A stretch of DNA of 9,535 bases from Thermoplasmata archaeon (lineage in GTDB: Archaea; Thermoplasmatota; Thermoplasmata; UBA10834), in NCBI GenBank assembly GCA_025457845.1, contig JALOTO010000066.1, positions 1-9,535 on the forward strand, given 5' to 3'. A model generated the notes under the pieces. That model saw nothing but the letters and a program-made list of their open reading frames with translations. It ran no database searches and had not been told where the DNA came from. A program made the translations under genes and the position numbers. Positions within the stretch are counted from its first letter, which is position 1; each line of letters opens with the position of its first letter. Of the stretch, positions 6,404 through 9,535 are shown in pieces.

Positions 6404-6563
6404 AGGTCGTCACTCCGTCTCAGGCCGGACACCTATCGCATGGTAGGGTTAATTCGTTTTCCGGGGCCGCTCCGGAGTGGGAGTCAGTACGCATAAATAG
6501 CGGCAAGTGTTAAAGCGTAGCACGGAAATGCCCGCCGGGGCAACAAAAGGGGAGAGGGGGATA
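6404..6563. promoter_or_regulatory. Divergent promoter region, methyltransferase / C11 peptidase
   Basis: The region holds GCATAAATAG (6491-6500), the best TATA candidate for the forward gene (start near 6522). Read on the other strand, CTATTTATG could serve the methyltransferase (start near 6470). In the forward leader TGCCC (6529-6533) pairs with GGGCA (6538-6542) around GCCG, followed by the Shine-Dalgarno GGAGAGGGGGAT (6551-6562). An 8-bp palindrome CTCCGGAG (6470-6477) lies between the two genes. Transcript starts are inferred. Confidence 0.45.
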
Positions 6564-7847
6564 ATGAGAAACCTGCTTTCTAGGCTCGCAGTAGTGCTCG
6601 TGTTCGCCGCGTTGATCGCGGTCCCGTCGTTCTCGACGGAAGCCACGGACGTGGATGAGAAGACCTCGGACGCCGAGACAGCCGTGAAGGACTGGACCGT
6701 CCTCATGTACTGGGACGCGGACAACAGCCTCGAGTTCTGCACCGAGTTCGCGATGCAGACCTGGCAGGAGGCCATGGTCTCGGACGAGCATGTCAACCTC
6801 GTCGCATTCGTGGACATCCTGTCCGTCAACGGCACATGGGTCTACACGTTCTCCGGGAACGTCACCACGATGGTGGCGGAGTGGCCCGAGAAGAACTGCT
6901 CCGATGCGGCGGTGCTCAAGGAGTTCGTCGATTTCGCGCTCGACGAGTACCCGGCCGAGAAGACCATGCTGGTCATGCAGGACCACGGCTACTCGTGGCG
7001 CGGCCTGTGCGTCGATGACACCGACGGAGGCGGGATCATGCTGATAGACGACCTGCACACCGCCCTGCTGGAGATCAGGGAGGAGCGCGGCAGGCCCATA
7101 GACATCCTGGCCATGGACGCCTGCAGCATGTCCACCCTCGAGGTCGCCTACGAGCTCAGGGACGCAGTCTCCTACTTCACCGCGTCGCAGGTGGTCGTAC
7201 CGTTCGACGGCCTGCCCTACGAGATGATCGTGGACTCGCTGATGGCCGACGAGACGGTGTCGCCGGAGGCACTGGCCACATCGATGGTGGACATGTACAT
7301 GGAGTACTACAGCTCGAAGACCCTCTACGAGCACATCTACCCGTACGACCAGGACTTCGTCGCGCTCACCTCGTTCGACCAGTCGAAGATAGGCGCTGCG
7401 GGGGAGAGCTTCATGGCCCTCACGGCCGTGCTCGAGCCGATGGTCGATGAGTTCCACAAGGAGATCAAGGCCGCGAGGGACGTCGCGAACACAGGCATCT
7501 GGGCCAACATCGGCGGCTGGGAGTACCTGGCCGATGTGTGCACCCTGTTCGACGAGCTGAAGGGGCTGGACCCCGAGCTCGACGCGGCGATAGATGACTT
7601 CAACGCCAAGTTCGACGCGGCCCTGCTCAACGAGGGGAACAGCGACGTCCTCGGCGACCTGCCCCAGGGGGCGGTGATCAACTTCCCGCCGATACTCGCC
7701 CTCTACGATTCGGTCTCGTGGTGGTGGGCGAAGCAGTTCGTCTACCACGACCTGGGGTTGGACCTCGTCGACGGTTCGCGCTGGTACCAGTGCCTGATGG
7801 AGTACTACGCGGCCGAACCGGGGCTGCAGTCTCGGCCCAACCTCTGA
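6564..7847 (+). CDS. Secreted clostripain-like cysteine peptidase (family C11)
   Basis: A 427-residue protein. The start at 6564 is chosen because GGAGAGGGGGAT precedes it and because it gives a clean Sec signal peptide: basic RNLLSR, hydrophobic LAVVLVFAALIAV, then PSFSTEA, with cleavage likely near residues 24-27. The C11 domain begins DWTVLMYWDADNSLE (43-57). The catalytic dyad is visible: H141 in MQDHGYSWRG and C187 in LAMDACSMSTLEVAYEL. The later block VVVPFDGLPYEMI (210-222) fits family substrate-pocket regions, and GAVINFPPILALYDSVSWWWAKQF (369-392) fits the C-terminal part. Known enzymes cleave after Arg or Lys and often self-process; whether this one does is unknown. No membrane anchor or sorting motif is seen after the domain, so it is probably released or held by S-layer contacts. 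It ends 90 bases before a convergent gene. Confidence 0.9.
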   Translation: MRNLLSRLAVVLVFAALIAVPSFSTEATDVDEKTSDAETAVKDWTVLMYWDADNSLEFCTEFAMQTWQEAMVSDEHVNLVAFVDILSVNGTWVYTFSGNVTTMVAEWPEKNCSDAAVLKEFVDFALDEYPAEKTMLVMQDHGYSWRGLCVDDTDGGGIMLIDDLHTALLEIREERGRPIDILAMDACSMSTLEVAYELRDAVSYFTASQVVVPFDGLPYEMIVDSLMADETVSPEALATSMVDMYMEYYSSKTLYEHIYPYDQDFVALTSFDQSKIGAAGESFMALTAVLEPMVDEFHKEIKAARDVANTGIWANIGGWEYLADVCTLFDELKGLDPELDAAIDDFNAKFDAALLNEGNSDVLGDLPQGAVINFPPILALYDSVSWWWAKQFVYHDLGLDLVDGSRWYQCLMEYYAAEPGLQSRPNL

Positions 7848-7852
7848 GGGAC

Positions 7853-7873
7853 GGGGGAAGACCCCCTACGGGG
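7853..7873 (+). terminator. Hairpins just after the C11 peptidase stop
   Basis: GGGGG (7853-7857) pairs with CCCCC (7862-7866) around AAGA, 5 bases after the stop codon. The same C-run can alternatively pair with GGGG (7870-7873). The position suggests a role at the mRNA 3' end. No T-run follows, so an archaeal terminator call is weak. Confidence 0.35.
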
Positions 7874-7880
7874 CAGCGTG

Positions 7881-7934
7881 CTCTCGGGCGCCAAGGCTAC
7901 AGGTGTGTAGGTGGTGCCATGCAGCCGTCGAGAG
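7881..7934 (+). other. Nested pairing in the convergent gap, possible structured RNA
   Basis: Three helices nest: CTCTCG (7881-7886) with CGAGAG (7929-7934), GGCGCC (7887-7892) with GGTGCC (7913-7918, one G-U pair), and CTAC (7897-7900) with GTAG (7907-7910). Ten unpaired bases (7919-7928) are left on one side. This could be a 3' untranslated structure or small RNA, or chance in GC-rich DNA. No known RNA family is recognised. Confidence 0.25.
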
Positions 7935-7937
7935 GGC

Positions 7938-8606
7938 TCACTGCGTGAAGGTCTCGCCCTTCTCGTACTTGTCCCTGAGGTGCTTCAGGACGATCTCCCT
8001 GTCCCTCCTCAGGTGGCTCTTCTCGTACTTGTCCCTGAGGTGCTTCAGGACGATCTCCCTGTCCCTCCTCAGGTGGCTCTCGTACCAGGCCCTGACCACG
8101 TCTGCCAGGACCTCGTGGTACTTCTTCTCCTCGAACTTGGTGACAGGCACGTCGATGAGCACGTATTGGCTGAAGATCCTCTTCCAGCCGGCGTACTTGT
8201 AGTAGTGCTCCCCCTCGCAGTACTCGAAGACGATCCTGAGGTGGACCTGGCTGTCGACGCTGTAGTACCAGGCCTTCAGGGCGTCCCCGACCCTTCCCTG
8301 GGTGCGGTCGCCGAGGGAGACGCTGTCGATCCGCCCGAAGTCGAAGTCCAGGTCCTGCTTGAGGGCCCAGTGCTCCGGGTCCGAGAACTTCAGGAAGGCC
8401 GTCGACTCCGGCGAGAGAGTGAAGTGCACGTTGATCTTGTTGAACCTCAACTGGACCCGGTAGAAGTCCTCCAGGAGGCTCTTGGTGACGGCCACCTTCT
8501 GAGAGCTCTGCTCCTGCATGGTGTCGGTGATCTGGAGCATCTTCTTCTCGAGTTCCTCATCGAGCTCGGCGAACCAGTCGCCTTCTTTCCCTTCAGCCTT
8601 GGGCAT
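7938..8606 (-). CDS. Unrecognised soluble protein with duplicated C-terminal helix
   Basis: A 222-residue protein that I do not recognise. The start at 8606 (MPKAEGKEGDWF) has GGGAT 4 bases upstream; an ATG two codons earlier (8612) is equally possible and would suit a leaderless mRNA. The open frame continues to 8747, but that part lies in AT-rich promoter DNA and is unlikely to be coded. Residues 11-35 are acidic and helical, perhaps a short coiled coil. The middle (about 45-170) alternates hydrophobic and charged residues with many aromatics (LRFNKINVHFTLS, HLRIVFEYCEGEHYYKYAGW), as in a mixed alpha/beta domain. No membrane segment or signal peptide. The end carries two identical 20-residue units (177-196 and 197-216), highly basic and acidic (SHLRRDREIVLKHL...). 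It is divergent from the VTT gene and convergent with the C11 peptidase. Confidence 0.75.
   Translation of the reverse strand: MPKAEGKEGDWFAELDEELEKKMLQITDTMQEQSSQKVAVTKSLLEDFYRVQLRFNKINVHFTLSPESTAFLKFSDPEHWALKQDLDFDFGRIDSVSLGDRTQGRVGDALKAWYYSVDSQVHLRIVFEYCEGEHYYKYAGWKRIFSQYVLIDVPVTKFEEKKYHEVLADVVRAWYESHLRRDREIVLKHLRDKYEKSHLRRDREIVLKHLRDKYEKGETFTQ
7959..8080 (-). repeat. Perfect 60-bp tandem duplication within a gene
   Basis: Bases 7961-8020 and 8021-8080 are identical at all 60 positions, including wobble positions, and the match extends 2 bases further left. The unit is exactly 20 codons and keeps the frame. The octamer TCTCGTAC begins each copy and recurs at 8078-8085, a possible microhomology for slippage. 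Identity this complete means a recent event, or an assembly error. Confidence 0.97.
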
Positions 8607-8637
8607 GTACATCCCGTAATTGGTGATACTGTTACAT

Positions 8638-8645
8638 GAATATAA
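8638..8645 (-). promoter_or_regulatory. Candidate TATA box for the unrecognised gene
   Basis: On the minus strand TTATATTC lies about 30 bases before the start codons at 8612/8606. Transcription would begin near 8615, leaving little or no leader. A second candidate, GAATAAATAC (8661-8652), would give about 20 bases of leader. Confidence 0.45.
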
Positions 8646-8664
8646 GGCTTTGGTATTTATTCGA

Positions 8665-8694
8665 CAGGCACTATTATTTTTCTGGCTATGCCTG
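8665..8694 (+). promoter_or_regulatory. Inverted repeat flanking the TATA-like box of the VTT gene
   Basis: CAGGCA (8665-8670) and TGCCTG (8689-8694) are exact inverted copies enclosing CTATTATTTTT (8671-8681), the best forward TATA candidate (start near 8702). A dimeric regulator bound to both arms could block TBP. It also lies upstream of the divergent gene. No factor is assignable. Confidence 0.4.
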
Positions 8695-8712
8695 ATTTCA
8701 CCTCCCGCGCGT

Positions 8713-8728
8713 GCCCGCCCGCGCGGGC
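8713..8728 (+). repeat. GC palindrome/hairpin in the VTT gene leader
   Basis: GCCCGC (8713-8718) pairs with GCGGGC (8723-8728) around CCGC. An overlapping reading gives an exact 12-bp palindrome, GCCCGCGCGGGC (8717-8728). It is in the leader, downstream of the likely start and upstream of the Shine-Dalgarno. It is either a leader hairpin or a protein-binding dyad. Confidence 0.45.
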
Positions 8729-8781
8729 CTTCCTCAGCAATCATCAAGTAGCGTTCGCGCCCTCACCGGAAGGAGCGCACC

Positions 8782-9309
8782 ATGAGTGAACTCGGCGCGA
8801 TACTCCAACCGCTGATCGACTGGCTTCAGGACAACCAGCTCGACCCCTGGACCTACGTGGCCGTCTTCTACGCTTACTGCGTGGCCGCGGCAGTGATCCT
8901 GCCCATACCCGTGGAGATATTCCTCTTCGGGGACCCCGTCGTCTCGATATACGTCAAGGCCCTCATAATGGGCCTCGGCAAGGGCACGGGCGCGTTGGCC
9001 GTCTTCTTCATCGGGTTCAAGGTCGAGCAGGTCATAATGAAGTACGCCCACTGGGGGTGGTTCAAGTGGATGCTCGACAAGAGCGAGGTGGTCGTGAGGA
9101 AGTACGGCTACCCGGCCATGTTCGCCATAATGTGCATCCCGTTCTTCCCGGACACCGTCACGCTCTACGTGTTCTCCATCCTGAACAAGGAGGGGAAGCT
9201 CATGACCTGGCACGGCCTCGTGATAACCAATGTGCTCGCCGGCATAGCCAGGGCGTTCATAGTGTACTTCCTGTTCCGCGACTTCTTCGAGCCAGAGACG
9301 ACCGTGTGA
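8782..9309 (+). CDS. VTT/DedA-like integral membrane protein
   Basis: A 175-residue protein. GGAAGGAG (8768-8775) lies 6 bases before the ATG. After an amphipathic N-terminus come membrane segments at about 24-48 and 57-78, a partly hydrophobic block 108-133 and a last helix 144-166. Two features suggest the VTT (SNARE-associated Golgi/DedA) fold: a proline- and glutamate-containing turn after the first helix (LPIPVEIFLFGDP, 40-52), and a block YGYPAMFAIMCIPFFPDTVTLY (108-129) placed like the family's re-entrant loop before the final helix. Related proteins move lipids or drive small-molecule export; the substrate here cannot be inferred. It is shorter than typical DedA proteins, and a small multidrug-export-type protein is the main alternative. 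It ends 8 bases before a convergent gene. Confidence 0.65.
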   Translation: MSELGAILQPLIDWLQDNQLDPWTYVAVFYAYCVAAAVILPIPVEIFLFGDPVVSIYVKALIMGLGKGTGALAVFFIGFKVEQVIMKYAHWGWFKWMLDKSEVVVRKYGYPAMFAIMCIPFFPDTVTLYVFSILNKEGKLMTWHGLVITNVLAGIARAFIVYFLFRDFFEPETTV

Positions 9310-9317
9310 GCCCAGGT

Positions 9318-9535
9318 TCAGGATATCTTGTCGAAGTGGGTCTTGAGGGTCAGCAGGTTGTCCTCGATCTCCAGGTCGTAGTACTTCGCGGGCACATCGG
9401 TCATCCTCATCTTGTGGACGCCGAACGAGTACCTCACCTTAGCCGGGGTGTGCTCGGCCCTTATCTCCATTACTCCGTCGAAGTCGTGAGCCATGAGCTT
9501 GAACAGCTCCTCGCGTATCCCGACAGGGAACGCGT
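9318..9535 (-). CDS. Unrecognised protein, C-terminal 71 residues (partial, runs off right edge)
   Basis: A minus-strand frame is open from the right edge to a TGA at 9318-9320. The visible part reads as a soluble alpha/beta segment: FPVGIREELFKLMAHDFDGV, then MEIRAEHTPAKVRYSFGVHK, and it ends in LKTHFDKIS. Third codon positions are mostly G or C, as in the neighbouring genes, which supports real coding. No membrane segment or cofactor motif is visible, and I do not recognise the family. It is convergent with the VTT-like gene, which stops only 8 bases away. The start lies outside the window. Confidence 0.65.
   Translation of the reverse strand, partial: AFPVGIREELFKLMAHDFDGVMEIRAEHTPAKVRYSFGVHKMRMTDVPAKYYDLEIEDNLLTLKTHFDKIS

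Noticed and set aside
6510..7748. A 412-residue minus-strand open frame opposite the C11 peptidase.
   Set aside because: It is a mirror of a clearly identified gene; high GC content removes stop codons. Its composition (Val/Asp/His/Arg-rich) is typical of shadow frames.
7959..8080. A CRISPR-like or minisatellite array.
   Set aside because: There are two directly abutting 60-bp copies with no spacers, and they lie within a coding frame.
7911..8639. A 242-residue plus-strand open frame opposite the duplicated-helix protein.
   Set aside because: The minus-strand frame has the more protein-like composition. The plus frame is Val/Leu/Asp-rich with no Shine-Dalgarno or domain.
8607..8747. A 47-residue N-terminal extension of the unrecognised minus-strand protein.
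   Set aside because: The DNA is AT-rich and contains TATA-like boxes and the VTT promoter; the encoded residues look unlike the rest of the protein.
1..9535. tRNA, rRNA, toxin-antitoxin, restriction or phage-defence genes.
   Set aside because: I looked on both strands and found no supporting motifs. The window looks like core chromosome plus a few lineage-specific genes.

Overview
The window reads as chromosomal DNA of a GC-rich euryarchaeon. Evidence: a euryarchaeal-type RPA with a CxxC...CxxH zinc finger, its COG3390 partner translated from an ATGA overlap, archaeal TATA-like boxes about 26 nt before likely transcript starts, AGG/ATA-rich codon use, and Shine-Dalgarno motifs of the GGAGGTGAT kind. 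A lineage near Thermoplasmatota is my inference; nothing in the window proves it. I see no rRNA, tRNA, transposase, CRISPR array or phage gene.

Layout. 67-1487 (+): a Memo-family protein and a DUF2085 membrane protein, probably one transcript. 1538-3255 (+): three tandem paralogous genes for small membrane proteins with an N-terminal four-cysteine zinc ribbon, each with its own leader. 3301-5540 (-): a replication/repair operon, RPA followed by its RPA-associated protein, which ends in an MCM-like winged helix. 5639-6403 (-): a class I SAM-dependent methyltransferase. 6564-7847 (+): a secreted clostripain-like (C11) cysteine peptidase, divergent from the methyltransferase. 7938-8606 (-): an unrecognised soluble protein whose last part carries an exact in-frame 60-bp tandem duplication. 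8782-9309 (+): a VTT/DedA-like membrane protein. 9318-9535 (-): the 3' end of an unrecognised gene running off the right edge.

The genes do not form one obvious pathway. The clearest functional unit is RPA plus its partner (single-stranded DNA binding). The least explained units are the zinc-ribbon membrane triplet and the duplicated-helix protein. At six likely promoters (upstream of the three zinc-ribbon genes, RPA, the C11 peptidase and the VTT gene) a hairpin can be drawn at or just after the predicted transcription start and before the Shine-Dalgarno site. The best is a 12-bp stem at 2131-2160. This is the main regulatory pattern I would follow up. No intergenic stretch exceeds 300 bases; the longer ones (2057-2176, 2672-2817, 6404-6563, 8607-8781) are promoter regions.
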